Positions 33,964-45,084 of a DNA stretch of 64,000 bases are shown in pieces. Position 1 is the stretch's first letter. Each line of letters begins with the position of its first letter. The stretch is taken from the NCBI GenBank assembly GCA_019096155.1, contig JAHCVI010000003.1, positions 1,240,001 to 1,304,000 of the forward strand. Reading direction: 5' to 3'. This DNA is from Staphylotrichum longicolle (lineage: Eukaryota; Ascomycota; Sordariomycetes; Sordariales; Chaetomiaceae). The position numbers and the translations under genes are program-made. The notes beneath the pieces were generated by a model. It was given only the letters and a program-made list of their open reading frames with translations, was not told the DNA's origin and ran no database searches.

Positions 33964-35487
33964 TCATGCGTAGCGCAGCAAAGAAACCGCGACCACCACT
34001 GCCAGAGTCGCTCCCGCCGCGGCGCCTTGAAGGGCGATCAGTGAGGCATCCCGCATCCGCAAGTCTATCCTCCGGTCGCTCGACAGATCCAGCACCGCCT
34101 CCCTCAGCAGTTCCGGGTCTTCCCAGTACTCCACCAAGACCTCCTTCCACGGCCTCGCTGGCCTCGGCGCCTCCCACTGTTCCGCCTCGACGGGCGCCGC
34201 CGTCTCGGGAGCGGAGGCTGTGGGAGAGGGATTGTGTTCTTGGCTCTCCACCACAGGCGCCTGCGCAACAGCAGCAGCAGCGTCCTTCTCCTGCTCCTCC
34301 ACTGCCAACCTCGCCGCGGCCGCCTCCCTCAAACCGCTCGCCTCGAGTGCGCTGCGCACCTCCTCCAGCTCGCGCCTCACCTCGTCCATGACGCCTTTCT
34401 CGCTCTCGGCGATGCCGCGCATCAGCCGCTTCCGGCGCCACGGCTCCGCCACGAACTGCAGGACCAGGAACATGACCACGTTGACGCCCATCAGGCCCCA
34501 CGTGCCCCACGTCGACTGCCGCCGGATGCGGTCGCTCCAGATCTGCTCCTCGTGGTACCGCTTGAGGATGCCCGCGTTGAGCTCGCCGCTCAGCTTGGCC
34601 TCGTCCGTCTCGGCCTCGGTCAGCTCGGCGGCGGCGGCCGCGACCTGGGTCTCGAGCTCGTGGTCGAGGCGGTACAGCGTGGTGAAGCGCTCCAGGTCGG
34701 GCGGCGTCCAGGTCGCCTGCCGGGCGAGCAGCGTGGTCACCTCGCGCTGGGTGGCGGCGCGGTGCGCGTTGAGCGACTTGTAGTTGTGCCGGGCGTTGCG
34801 CAGGCGGCGCTGCGCGGCCGCGTGGTCGTGCTCGAGCTGCGTGTTGCGCGCCTTGATCGCCTCGATGGCCGAGTAGCCCGTCAGGTCGTTGATGGTCTGG
34901 GTGGCGGTCAGGGCGCGCGACTGGAGGTTGTCCATGAAGGTGCTGAAGCGGGCGGAGAGGGGGTGGCGGTGGGTTTCGGTGAAGGACGGGAGGGAGGGGT
35001 CGGTGTTGTTGGTGGTGGTGGTGGTGTTGGTTTCTGGAGGATGTGGTGTGGGCTGCGAGGGCTCTGAACGGTCTGGTGACGCAGGCTCGGAAGATGACGG
35101 CGGCGTGGAAGGTTCGGAGGAGGTGGAGGAGGGAGCGGGCTCCGGCTCCGGTTCCGGCTCCGGCTGTTTCGGTTGTGCCGGCTGCTCGGACAGTGGTGGC
35201 GTCGGTATGAATGGAGGAGCATGAGGGCCTTTTGATTCCGCATCAAGATTGCTGGCCTTCTCATCTGAGCTCGGCTGCGGCGGCGGAGGTTGTCTTGGTG
35301 GAGGAGGTGCGGTCGAGAACAGGCGTGGTCGACCGGCGCCGGGGCGAAGGTTGACGGCAATGCTGCAATGCAGGCATATTGACGGCCGCTGCGAAAGAGG
35401 TTTTTGCAATGCGGCTGCCGTCAATTGCTCGAATGCGGCCCTTCGTGCAGGGCGCACAGCAAGCCGCAAGGCTGTGTGGGCGGACAT
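33964..35487 (-). CDS. SHE9: Mitochondrial inner membrane protein SHE9/MDM33
   Basis: Single exon, 507 residues. The first ~60 residues are Arg/Ala-rich and end in RPRLFSTAPPP, a mitochondrial presequence. A Pro/Ser/Glu-rich linker with (EP) dipeptide repeats follows. From about residue 175 the family core appears: ARFSTFMDNLQSRALTATQ, NDLTGYSAIEAIK, a coiled coil through LEHDHAAAQRRLRNARHNYKSLN, WTPPDLERFTTLYRLDHELE, and YHEEQIWSDRIRRQSTWGTW next to the membrane helix WGLMGVNVVMFLVLQFVAEPW. A second hydrophobic segment (ALQGAAAGATLAVVVAVSLL) ends the protein. Yeast Mdm33/She9 shapes the inner membrane and is needed for ring-free mitochondrial morphology. Confidence 0.94.
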   Translation of the reverse strand: MSAHTALRLAVRPARRAAFEQLTAAALQKPLSQRPSICLHCSIAVNLRPGAGRPRLFSTAPPPPRQPPPPQPSSDEKASNLDAESKGPHAPPFIPTPPLSEQPAQPKQPEPEPEPEPAPSSTSSEPSTPPSSSEPASPDRSEPSQPTPHPPETNTTTTTNNTDPSLPSFTETHRHPLSARFSTFMDNLQSRALTATQTINDLTGYSAIEAIKARNTQLEHDHAAAQRRLRNARHNYKSLNAHRAATQREVTTLLARQATWTPPDLERFTTLYRLDHELETQVAAAAAELTEAETDEAKLSGELNAGILKRYHEEQIWSDRIRRQSTWGTWGLMGVNVVMFLVLQFVAEPWRRKRLMRGIAESEKGVMDEVRRELEEVRSALEASGLREAAAARLAVEEQEKDAAAAVAQAPVVESQEHNPSPTASAPETAAPVEAEQWEAPRPARPWKEVLVEYWEDPELLREAVLDLSSDRRIDLRMRDASLIALQGAAAGATLAVVVAVSLLRYA

Positions 35488-36816
35488 GGGTCGTGGAGCT
35501 CGCGCCCAGCGGACTTAGGAAGTCGATGTTTGGAGTCGGGGGACGGGACGAATGTTGATGAAGCTCGGAAGACGGGATCAATGGACCCTTGTTCGCTCGG
35601 TTTCTGCCAGCGGCATTTCACACCGCTTTCAGTTCTCACAGCCCTAACCCTGCTTTATGTCCTTGGCTCTCCGATCCCGAGTCGCAAGCTCAGGTTTAAC
35701 TCCTGCACCACTGACTCAAGCGAGTTACTGTGCTTCTCCGTTTTCATCTGAGCGAGGTAGTTTATCTTCTGTAATACTAGTTGGGAAGTTTATCTCTGTT
35801 ATGACTCAGCGTTGGCAGGTGATTCACCGGAGACCATGCTCAGTTGTGTTGGAAGTCGGAGGTTGAAGTTGGAAGTAGAAGTTGAAGTTGGAAGTTGAAG
35901 CTGAAAGTCGCAGACTACAACACCAACCAGAAATTCTCCTTTGCATTCCACTCCAATTCCTGCTGTTAGTTGACATACAGACCTACAAAGAGCCGGAACC
36001 CTCATTCGTGCCTCACGTTGGAGATAAAATCACTTCTGGTTGCTTTATGTGATCAAGAGACAAAATGATGTGCGCTTTGTACTCTTGGTCCGGTAAGCAC
36101 TTCAAACACATTGGAGTAAGAACCTGAAGAAAGACCAGCGGTGCTTTTAAGACCGCCAGGGATTCCCAAACGGAAGTCTTCAGGCTGTGCTTCTCAGTCA
36201 AGTTCTTAGATAAAGTATTCGATATACCACTCACTTGCTGCAATCCTGCATTTTGCACATGTCACAGGACTTCACCATGCCGCGCGCCCCAACACCTCCA
36301 CCAGAGTTCCGTGCACATTTTCCATACTATGTTGAAAGAGGGAGCTCTGTAGTTTGCCGGAGAGACCCGGAACATTGACCAGATTCAGAGATTGTGGTGT
36401 CAAGGACTCTACACCCAACTTCTGGACAAAGTTTCAGTAACAGCACTCAGAATTCAAGACAACCGGGGCTCTATAGTACTCTACGCCTATGGGGGTATGC
36501 TCATATTCTTTATACCTGTTGGAGATCAGCCACGTGTGGTGTCTTGGTTACAGAGCCAGCTATCCTACCTTAGACAGTTGGGGCCTCGGACACTTTTTTG
36601 TGTTTATGATCCCCATTGACACTGCCTCTCATTAGGGAATAATTCACTCCTGCGCTCATGTAGTGCGAGGAGTCCATATCGAGACATTCACACCGACCGG
36701 CGTTGTATTGGGATCCGCCATCCGATATATTTATGTTCGCCGCATTCGCCTCGGCGCAAGGATAATAGGGCAATTCCTAACTGATTCACTCCATAACAAC
36801 TAGGGTAGATAGGTGC
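35488..36816. other. Intergenic region between SHE9 and the ankyrin gene
   Basis: About 1.3 kb, visibly less G/C-rich than the flanking genes from about 35900 on. No frame over about 115 codons and no family motifs. It holds the GTTGGAAGTTGAAG-type microsatellite listed separately. Confidence 0.5.
35846..35911 (+). repeat. Short tandem GTTGAAGTTGGAA-type repeat
   Basis: Imperfect 6- to 13-bp units of GTTGGAAG / GTTGAAG are repeated about seven times on the + strand, all purine-rich with regularly spaced GTT. It lies in noncoding sequence upstream of SHE9. Confidence 0.75.
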
Positions 36817-39800
36817 CTAGATAGCCCCCTGCTGAGTCCCCCCCTCCTCCCTCGCAAACATCTTCAAAACCGCCTGATTCCCAGACGCAGCCGCCACATC
36901 GAACGCAGTCCTCCCCTTGCCATCCACCGCCATGACATCCAACCCGGCTTCCCCGCGAACCAACCTCTCAAACACCCCCGCCCACTCCTGCCTCTCGGCG
37001 ACAACATGCAACAGTCCCCTCCCCTCCCCATCCCTCACCCCAAAATCAACCCCCTGCGCCAGCAGCACGCGCCAGACCCCCTCCCCCTCCTCGTCAAACC
37101 CATCCGCCGCCCACACCCGCTCCCCGAACCCGCCCGTCTTGACGAGCCCGAAAACGACCGTCTCCCCGGCGCCGTTGCGTACCTCCATGCTCCCGGGCCC
37201 GAGCAAGCCGGCGAACCGTTCTAGGAGTGCCGCGCCCACGAGCCGGTCGCGCGCGACGGTGCGGCTGACGAGGTGGAGCGCGGTGTCGCCGCTCAGGGGG
37301 TTGACGTGCGCCGGGTCGGCGCCCGCGTCGAGGAGCGTCGTGATGAGTTCCTCGGCGGCGGCGAGTCGTTCGGCTTCGGTGCGGGCTGGGGCCGGGGGGT
37401 GGGTCGGGGAGAAGAGGTAGGGGGTCGTTATGAGGGCGAGGTGGAGCGGGGTGGCGCCTGTTTCGGAGGGGGTGTTTAGCATGAGGTTGGGGGTTTTCGT
37501 TGCTGCTGGGGTGGAGAGGAGGGATCGGATGATGGAGGTGAAGCCTGTGGGGTCTTGGTTCGAGAGACGGGAGCCTGACGGTGGGGCTGTGCTTAGGGCG
37601 GCGTGGAGGGCGTTGCACCCGTGGATGTCGGTTGCCGAGGGGTTGGCGCCACGGTGAATGAGGTGGATGATTAGGGGTTGCGGGGGGGAGCCGGGGCAAG
37701 TGATGTTGCGGCGGAAGGTGCCGAGGCGGGTGCAGGCGGCAAGGAGGAGGGTGTAGCCCGTCTTGTTGCGGTGTTCGAGGTTGAGGGTGGGGAGTTGGAG
37801 GAAGGGCTCGATGGTGCCGTTGAAGAGTAGGACGTCGTGGAGGACGGTGAGCGGGTAGTAGCTGGCGGCGAGTTCGGGATTGGACGCCGCAGCTGCCACC
37901 CGCATCTCGTCGGCAAGCTCCGAGACCGCGAGCGTGCCAAAGGGGTCCGCGCCGCGAGCCAGGAGCAAGCTCACCATCTCGGCGCAGGCCTTGCGTGATT
38001 CCCTCCCCGCCTCCTCTTTCAGCCAGTCGGGCACCAGCGTCGCCGCGCGATGCAGCACAGCCGTTCCGCGATGCTGCTGCAGGAACCCAGGCAGCTGTCC
38101 GCGGGGTTGACTGGCCGGGCTGCTAGCCTGTCCGGGAGTCTCAGGGGCGGATAGCAGAGCTTCGAGGACGCCAACCGCAGCGAGCGGGTTCGTGAGGTAA
38201 CCCGACTGCGCACTCTCCACGGCCGCCAGCACGGCCTCCACCGTCACCCTCGCGCCGAGGGTGATCAGCAGCTCGACCAGTCCAGCGTCGCCGCTCGACG
38301 CGGCCAGGCACAGGCACGACTTCCCGTCGGCGGTCACGGCGTTGACGTCGGCACCGGCTGCGGCCAGCACCTTTACGGCGTCTTTCTGGAACAGGCCGGC
38401 ACGCCACCTATTGGCAACCGTATTTTGCAGCGGCGTCATGCCCTTGCGGTCGCGACGCTCGACATCGGCCTGCCGCGACAGCAGGTAGGGGAGTGCCTGG
38501 TAGGCCTGCCACCACTCTTGTCCGTGAGCCAGGACATGGAGCGGCGAGTCGCCGGCCTCGCTCGCATAACCGCCGGGGGGCTCAGGGGCGCCCGCCAGGT
38601 AGCCGGCGTCGACCGACGCCCCCATCTCGTCGACCAGGAAGCGCAGCACCGACATGTTGGGGGCGGCACGCTGACATGCCGCCAGAACCAGGGGCTCGAC
38701 GGCCCCCCGCCAGCGGGGATTGGCCTGCCTGATCAGGTCGCCCTGCTCCTGGCGCCACGCGGCGTCGTCGATGCGCCGGACAAGCCCTGGCGTCGCCACC
38801 CTGGCCAGCAGCGAGGCATGGCCGAGGGCCACCAGGGCGTGTAAGAGGGTGAGCCCGTCCTGGCTCGGTGCACAGGGGCTCCACCCCCGCGTCTTTACCG
38901 CCGCCTCGACGAGGTCGAACTCGCGCATCCCGAGCAGCTGGACGAGCAGACTCTCCTGCCGCTTCCTGTCCCCGGCTGCGAGGGCAACGGCACCCGCCTC
39001 GTCAAAAGCCTGCGCCGCAGCTTCGCGTCGTATCTCGGCCCACCGGATGGTGAAGGTGTCGTCGGCCGCCTCTCTCTTTGCCTCTAAGCCGAGCCCGGAG
39101 AGACATCGCACGGTATGGTCCAGGTCCGAGCCTGACACGGCATCAAATGCAATCTGGAGGTGCGTGCGGCCCTGTGCGTCGGTCGTGGCGGAGTGGTCGA
39201 GACCGTGGGCGACAAGCAGGGCGAGGATCTCTTCCAACCTCGTGTGAAAGTGCGGCATACGTTCCGTGCCGCCGATTTGGTGGAACGTCTGCGCTTCCAC
39301 TACCCGTTCGTATTTATCTCCGCTCTCTTTCGCCGCCTTAGTCCTGAGCCGGTCCGCCTGCTCAAACTCGGAACACGCCATCAGGAGACGACCGGAATGG
39401 CGCTTCACCTCGGCACCCGCGTCGAGCAGTACGGCCACGCTCTCTGGGTGTCCTGACCGGCAGGCGTAGTAGAGAGGCGTGTGCCCCTCCTTGTCCTCGC
39501 CGTCTATGATGGCCACTGCGGCGTCTCGGTACCGGGCAGCCTCGGTGATCTCGGTGATGAGCATCCCGAGGATATTGCTCTTCCCCGCCGAGGCGGCCAG
39601 GTGCAACGGGGTGCGGCCGTCGTACGTCGGGGCCGAGATGTCGGCGCCGGCACTCATCAGCCGGGCCACCGTATGCTTGGAGGCGGAGGCGGCGAAGTGG
39701 ATCGGGCGCCAGCCCTTATGGTCAGGGAGGTCAATGGTTTCCTTGTGGCACGCAGCGACGGCAGCACCGACCAGCAGTGGGTTCAGATCACGGCTGTGGC

Positions 39801-42045
39801 CACCAAAACGATGGAGCACCGTCTGCCCGTCATGGTTGACGGCATTCGCGTCTACGCCGCGCCGAATCAGGCACTCAAACGCGGCTACGCGGTTGTCCGC
39901 ACCATACCTCGGATGGTCACACTTCAGAGTCAGCTCATGAAGCACCGTGTTCCCGCCGTGGTCGACCCGGCTCACGTCGGCACCGAGGCTTAGTAGATGT
40001 TCCAAGTCCTCCAGGTCGTACTCGTAGTCGGAGTCGGACTCACGTCGTGAAAGGCAGCTCGCCATCTCGTGGACAATGGTGCGGCCGGCAAAGTCGGTTG
40101 CGTCCAGCCTCGCACCCACGCCCAGGAGACGATCCATGAGCCCTCGTCTGTACTCTAGAGGTACGTACACGCTCCGCATCAGGGGGGTCGCCCCGTCGTA
40201 GTCGCGGGCCTCGACGTCGGCCCCCCCTTGTCTTACAAGGCGCTCGACGGCGGATTTGCTCGCGACATGCAAGGCCGTTTCGCCCTTCCGGTTCCGCTGG
40301 TCGGCCCTTGCGCCGGCAGCAAGGATGACGTCGATAGCCTCGCCCTGTTCCTGGCGGTACCTCAGCTTAGCCGCCATATGCAGCGGGGTGTCGCCCGCGT
40401 CGTCGGCAATAGTGCAGTCGGGGCCGTAGGCCTTGATGAAACGCAGACAGGTGTCGAGGGGGCCGTCCCAGTCCATGGCCATGACGGGCGTCTTCCCGTC
40501 GCTGCGCCGGCGCTTGTTGATGTCGGCCTTGCCCTCCTCGACGAGCAGCTTGATCACCTCCCACCCTGCGTCGCCGTAGTCGTGCCGCATGTGGAGCAGC
40601 GTGCCACCGTCGCTCGTTTCCGCGTTGGGATCGGCCTCCGCACGCAAGAGAAGACGCACGCGGGTCGGCCGGCCGGCGGCATAGTGCAGCGGCGTCTTGT
40701 AAGCGGCATCGCGACGGTGGAGGTCAGCGCCGGCCCGGAGGAGGAGTTCGAGGGCGCGCTCCAGTCCGCCGCCCCCCAGCACGGGACCGTCGTCGGTGTT
40801 GTCCCAGGAGCTGCAGAAGACTTCCAGCGGGGAGATGGGGCCGTCGTGGCGATGTAGGCGGCGGCAGTCATTGTCGAACATATCGTCGGCCCCAAGACAC
40901 AGAATGCTCGCGTCGGCACCGGCCGAGACGAGCGCCTCGATCGACTCGACGTCGGCCCGGCGACAGGCGTTGAACAAGGCCGTATTCCCCCCGACCGTGG
41001 CGTTTACCTCAATGCCGGGATGCTGGAGGAGGCGCTTGACCAGTTTGCCTTGGCCAGCTCGGGCAGCCCACGCCAGCGCCTGCTGAACCACGCCCATATC
41101 TTGCAGCGATGGGAGCAGGGCCTCGACAACCGCCACATGTCCCTCTCTACAAGCAATCCGCAACGGCGTAAACTTCCAGACTTTGCGGTCACCTCCCCAA
41201 CTTAATCCCCTCTCCTTGTACGTCATTTCCGTTAGGGGGTCTACGCCGGCGCCCAGCAGTGCCGCCACGACGCCGGCATGGTTGTGCTCCGCCGCGCGGT
41301 GGATGGGATGGTACCCGCCGGCGTCCTCTGCATGGAGATCGGCTCCGGCGGCGATGAGCAACTTAACCGTGTCGGCATGGCCCGCCTCGGCCGCGAGGGA
41401 CAGCGGCGTCTCGAGTCCCGAAGTCATACAGCCGAGAATGGCTGTCGTGTCGTCACGGCCGAGGTCGAGCAGGTGTTGGAGATACGGCGTGAGGCCGTAC
41501 CGGGCGGCAATATGGCTAGCCGTGACGTCCGCAGCCTCGCGCCGCCGCCACGACATGCGGAGCCAGGCTTCGAGCCTGCTCTTCTCGGCGAGGAACTCAT
41601 CCAGGGTTGAGATCAGGGCGGCTGAGGCCGGGCCGGCTTGGAACGATCTTGCCGCGTGAGTGGCCCAGTTCTCGCAGGCGTACTCGGCAAATGGGAATTC
41701 GACACGGAGCGCCTTCTTTTGTTGCAACTCGGCGCTACAACACGTATGGAGCAGGTCCCGGTCGGTCCTTGACACTTGTGACGCTTCACTCGAGTCCAGG
41801 CACCCAGACGACTGCAGGTAGCGGATACAGCATAGCGCCAGCTGCTCGTGGGCTGGACCAGGCATCAGGATTGGAAACGTGTTGTTGGTCGTGCCTGTCG
41901 CTGCCGGCTGGGTCGAGCCGAGGAGGGACTCGGTGAGGGAATGGTCCACGACCGAGACCGTCTCGTCGGGATGGATCTCAAGCAGTGGTTCGCATGCTCT
42001 TCGTACTAGAGCCCTAGCGCTCTTCACGTCCTGGCTGTCGTCCAA
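36817..42045 (-). CDS. Giant ankyrin-repeat protein, probably a STAND protein lacking its NACHT
   Basis: Uninterrupted ORF of 1742 residues. Residues 1-190 match the region that follows the NACHT in fungal NACHT-ankyrin proteins: SQDVKSARALVRRACEPLLEI, DETVSVVDHSLTE, then FPFAEYACENWATHA. Ankyrin repeats start near residue 195 (TASHIAARYGLTPYLQHLLD) and run, with gaps, to the C terminus (for example GHTPLYYACRSGHPESVAVLL, TALHVASKSAVERLV). Upstream, in the next frame, a winged-helix-like stretch (TQRLLLSWVTYATRPLRLLELAEMLR, 42060-42140) reads into the ORF if one C is added at the run 42052-42055. No Walker A or B is found up to 43437. Thus the sensor half is open over 5 kb while the switch domain is absent. 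Confidence 0.85.
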   Translation of the reverse strand: MDDSQDVKSARALVRRACEPLLEIHPDETVSVVDHSLTESLLGSTQPAATGTTNNTFPILMPGPAHEQLALCCIRYLQSSGCLDSSEASQVSRTDRDLLHTCCSAELQQKKALRVEFPFAEYACENWATHAARSFQAGPASAALISTLDEFLAEKSRLEAWLRMSWRRREAADVTASHIAARYGLTPYLQHLLDLGRDDTTAILGCMTSGLETPLSLAAEAGHADTVKLLIAAGADLHAEDAGGYHPIHRAAEHNHAGVVAALLGAGVDPLTEMTYKERGLSWGGDRKVWKFTPLRIACREGHVAVVEALLPSLQDMGVVQQALAWAARAGQGKLVKRLLQHPGIEVNATVGGNTALFNACRRADVESIEALVSAGADASILCLGADDMFDNDCRRLHRHDGPISPLEVFCSSWDNTDDGPVLGGGGLERALELLLRAGADLHRRDAAYKTPLHYAAGRPTRVRLLLRAEADPNAETSDGGTLLHMRHDYGDAGWEVIKLLVEEGKADINKRRRSDGKTPVMAMDWDGPLDTCLRFIKAYGPDCTIADDAGDTPLHMAAKLRYRQEQGEAIDVILAAGARADQRNRKGETALHVASKSAVERLVRQGGADVEARDYDGATPLMRSVYVPLEYRRGLMDRLLGVGARLDATDFAGRTIVHEMASCLSRRESDSDYEYDLEDLEHLLSLGADVSRVDHGGNTVLHELTLKCDHPRYGADNRVAAFECLIRRGVDANAVNHDGQTVLHRFGGHSRDLNPLLVGAAVAACHKETIDLPDHKGWRPIHFAASASKHTVARLMSAGADISAPTYDGRTPLHLAASAGKSNILGMLITEITEAARYRDAAVAIIDGEDKEGHTPLYYACRSGHPESVAVLLDAGAEVKRHSGRLLMACSEFEQADRLRTKAAKESGDKYERVVEAQTFHQIGGTERMPHFHTRLEEILALLVAHGLDHSATTDAQGRTHLQIAFDAVSGSDLDHTVRCLSGLGLEAKREAADDTFTIRWAEIRREAAAQAFDEAGAVALAAGDRKRQESLLVQLLGMREFDLVEAAVKTRGWSPCAPSQDGLTLLHALVALGHASLLARVATPGLVRRIDDAAWRQEQGDLIRQANPRWRGAVEPLVLAACQRAAPNMSVLRFLVDEMGASVDAGYLAGAPEPPGGYASEAGDSPLHVLAHGQEWWQAYQALPYLLSRQADVERRDRKGMTPLQNTVANRWRAGLFQKDAVKVLAAAGADVNAVTADGKSCLCLAASSGDAGLVELLITLGARVTVEAVLAAVESAQSGYLTNPLAAVGVLEALLSAPETPGQASSPASQPRGQLPGFLQQHRGTAVLHRAATLVPDWLKEEAGRESRKACAEMVSLLLARGADPFGTLAVSELADEMRVAAAASNPELAASYYPLTVLHDVLLFNGTIEPFLQLPTLNLEHRNKTGYTLLLAACTRLGTFRRNITCPGSPPQPLIIHLIHRGANPSATDIHGCNALHAALSTAPPSGSRLSNQDPTGFTSIIRSLLSTPAATKTPNLMLNTPSETGATPLHLALITTPYLFSPTHPPAPARTEAERLAAAEELITTLLDAGADPAHVNPLSGDTALHLVSRTVARDRLVGAALLERFAGLLGPGSMEVRNGAGETVVFGLVKTGGFGERVWAADGFDEEGEGVWRVLLAQGVDFGVRDGEGRGLLHVVAERQEWAGVFERLVRGEAGLDVMAVDGKGRTAFDVAAASGNQAVLKMFAREEGGTQQGAI

Positions 42046-43437
42046 TGCACCGGGGATACAATGCGGAGCATCTCGGCCAGTTCCAGTAGTCGCAGCGGGC
42101 GAGTCGCGTACGTGACCCAGGATAGCAGGAGACGCTGCGTGTCGGCGGGGACATTGTCAGGGTTGTGTAGTTGCTGACGTCCTCCTTGTCGTTGCTGACG
42201 TCGTCCTTGTCAATCATCACCAAGCCCTCGTCGTGAGCGTTAGTGGGGTCCATGGCTGGAAACTCGCTATCTCTCGGCCAGGTGTGTGTTGATTTGGTTC
42301 GAGTTATTCAAGCTTAAGTTGTTCAGATTCAAGGTTGCTCAGGGTTGGTTCAAAAGTACAAACCGTGTTGCGGATGGAGAAAGGGTAAATACTAAATAGC
42401 CGTTGGTTAGCCGCTGGTTCATTTGATGTTGGGAGAGCAAGGCTGCGTGTGGTCTGAGATTCAACCTTGACAGGAGAATCCCTCACACCCAACACCCATG
42501 CCAAGGCCACAAGGCTCTGTGCATGCCCAGAAGTTCCCTGCATCAACCCCCAGCCCGCTTAAAGCGGCCGGAGCCTGTCCGAGCCAATTCTGCAAGACAT
42601 TATTAGTTACTCGGGGTCGAAGCTGTTGGTAGGTAGTTGATGGAGACCTGATTGCGTACTCTGCCATTGCCGCGAGGAGCTGAGAGGCTTTGACAATCCA
42701 GACAGGTGCATTTTGCACGATATCAGAGGGTCGCTGTTCTAGTTCTTGTTCGGCATTTTTCATCGATGTTCTGTTGCTTCCAGAGAGTTAGTATAAATCT
42801 ATGGGTATAAAAATGAAGGTTGAATACACGAGCCTCTTTACTACTTCCAAGCATATAATGAAAACGATTGGCAACGGCCCTGCGAGGATTCTCCAGCGTC
42901 GTGCGACTCGATTGGACGTGATAGCTTGCTGCCCTAGCTTTGATATAGATATCAGTAGCAATGGAAGCGTTCCTATAGCCTCTCCTTCGAGCCGGAAGCT
43001 GTCCGTTTTGCCTATCGGAGTTTCCTTCCAATGAATGCATTCAATGTTCTTACATGCGGCCGAGATCTCTCGCAAGCAAAATCCCAAAACAGTGATCCCG
43101 CCTCTTTTGTTGCTCTGCTCCACTCGTAAACTTGGGTCACCAAGCAATCGCGGAGTTGCCTATTTGGGACAAGAACGACTCACCAGACCATGTGCTCCTG
43201 TGCTTATCGATGGTTTTTCAGGAGCTGGAACATGTCTAAACCTCGGATAACGCCCATGACTGTTTCGTTCGACCTTGCTTCGGAACTTGGCATTGGTACA
43301 AAGTGTCCACGAGCAGACGCCATGAGAAGAAACCGGGAATCCCCTTTTTTGATTCCCACACCAAAGGCCTGAATAACGCAACCCCAGTTTCTCACCCTCT
43401 CGACTCTTCTTCTCATGACTCAACTCTTCTCAACGTT
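42046..43437. other. Region upstream of the ankyrin gene, with a winged-helix remnant
   Basis: On the minus strand, about 42060-42200 still encodes a NACHT-associated winged-helix-like segment in the frame next to that of the ankyrin ORF. A direct short repeat (GACGACGTCAGCAACGACAAGGAGGACGTCAGCAAC-like, two copies of GACGTCAGCAAC) lies just before it. From 42260 to 43437 I see no NACHT motif, no long frame and an A/T-richer composition. Confidence 0.55.
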
Positions 43438-44908
43438 ATGGCTGTTCCGAAGACTTGCATCTTCCTACCCCGGACCCCTATTGTCAAAACGGCTCGCCCA
43501 TTCCAACCGCCGTCTATCAACAATCAACCCACCAACCATCGTCAATCGACCAGCTTCCTCCTCGCCATCGCCCTCTGCTTAACGGGCCTTACAACCGGCT
43601 TCACCAGCCTCCCACCACTCACTCTCCTCAACCCACCATCTCCGGAACTGTATTTACCCCCCCATCCCACCTTCTATTCCAACAGTGACAGCTAACCCAC
43701 CGCCTACACACAGCACCACGCAACTCCAAACCCTCAGCACAACAACCCTCTCGCTCACCCTCGGCGCCATCCTGACCGCTCCCTCCCTCGGCTCCCTTCT
43801 GCAACAACAGCAACGACAACGACTCCGATCCTACACCCTCCTCGTCCTCGCCGTCTCCAACCTGATCACCGGCTTCGCGTATGCCTCTTCCCTCCTGCTC
43901 CTATCCCTGACAGAATGGGAGAGCGCACCGTCCGCCGGCATCACGACGACGATGGCACACCTCCTCCTCGGGGCGGGGTCCGCGCTCAACTTGACGGCCG
44001 GGACGCTCCTCTGTGATGGGAGGACAGCCTTGGTTGGGGGGCTTTATGCCGCCGTAGCGTCGGGCGGGGTTTTGAGGGTCGTTGTGAGTGCGGGGTTTCT
44101 TGACACAACCCGATGTGGGTTTGCGGCTATCGTGTCAGATGGGGGAGAGCAGGTCGTTGGAGGGGTGCTGGCGTTGGTTGCTGCTGCTGTCGCTGTCGCT
44201 GCTGCTGCTGCTGCGTCGTCTTCTCGGCGAGAGGTGGTGGTAGCGGGGGATGAGGAGGCTGGGGATGCCGCCGTCCGAGTTGAGAAGGAGGTCATCGTCC
44301 GCTGGTTGGAGAGCGACAACAGCAGCAGGGAGGCGGGGTATCCACCGCCCGCAAGCCGCACCACCATCTTCGGCGCGCTTTTGGCGTTTGCCTATCACGC
44401 TGCCGTGGTGATCATCCCGGCCTGGTTGGTCTCGTCTGTCGGCGAGCTGAACACCAGCGAGTCGGCATTCAGGGACACAGCCGCCGCCGTCTGGGGCGGG
44501 ATCGCGGCCGGCCGGTGTCTGTTGCTGCCGTGGTATGAAAGCATGTGGCAAGCGAAGCACGCCGTTTCCTGGGTCCTGACGTTCACGGCCAGTTTATTGC
44601 TTCTCTCTTCGCTCTTTTTGAGTACGCTCGAAAACTTGATGGCAGTTGCTGCCATCACTGGGCTGCTGCTGGGACCGGTCTACCCCTGTGTGATAGGGAT
44701 CATGTTGCATGGACTAAATGATCAGGAGAAGAAGAGTGGTTTGGGCATTGTCGTTGCGTTTGGAAGCTCTGGGGTTCTGGCTGGGACTTCTATCAACCTG
44801 CTCGTTGCATTTTGGGGAGTCCCGTTTGTGTTGTATTTTCTCATCGCGGGCCTGTTCGGCGGCCTGGTTTTGTGTCGGGACGGTATGCTTGAAGAGAAGG
44901 GGAGCTAA
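43438..44908 (+). CDS. Major facilitator superfamily transporter-like membrane protein
   Basis: Exons 43438-43649 and 43714-44908 (donor GTATTT, GCTAAC branch site, acceptor CACACAG) give 468 residues. About ten to twelve hydrophobic segments alternate with short loops, including FLLAIALCLTGLTTGFTSLP, LSLTLGAILTAPSLGSLL, SYTLLVLAVSNLITGFAYAS, ALNLTAGTLLC, a long Ala/Val helix followed by a cytosolic loop with EKEVIVRWLE, and ALLAFAYHAAVVIIPAWLV near residue 245 in the second half. The mid-protein cytosolic loop and a second set of six helices fit MFS topology. No substrate-specific motif was recognised. It could be another polytopic family, but two six-helix halves favour MFS. Confidence 0.72.
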
Positions 44909-45084
44909 GCAAGCGGCTCCTGCTTTAATGGTTGTCACGGTGCTGTATTTTGAGCAGTGGTTCGGGTTGGATTACTGCTTTTGTCGTTCATAATGCAAAA
45001 TAACTGAGATTCGTGACGCGATCTATCGTCTATCGATCTATTTTGGTGCATAAATCCATCCCGCTGACCTGCATGAGATGATGC

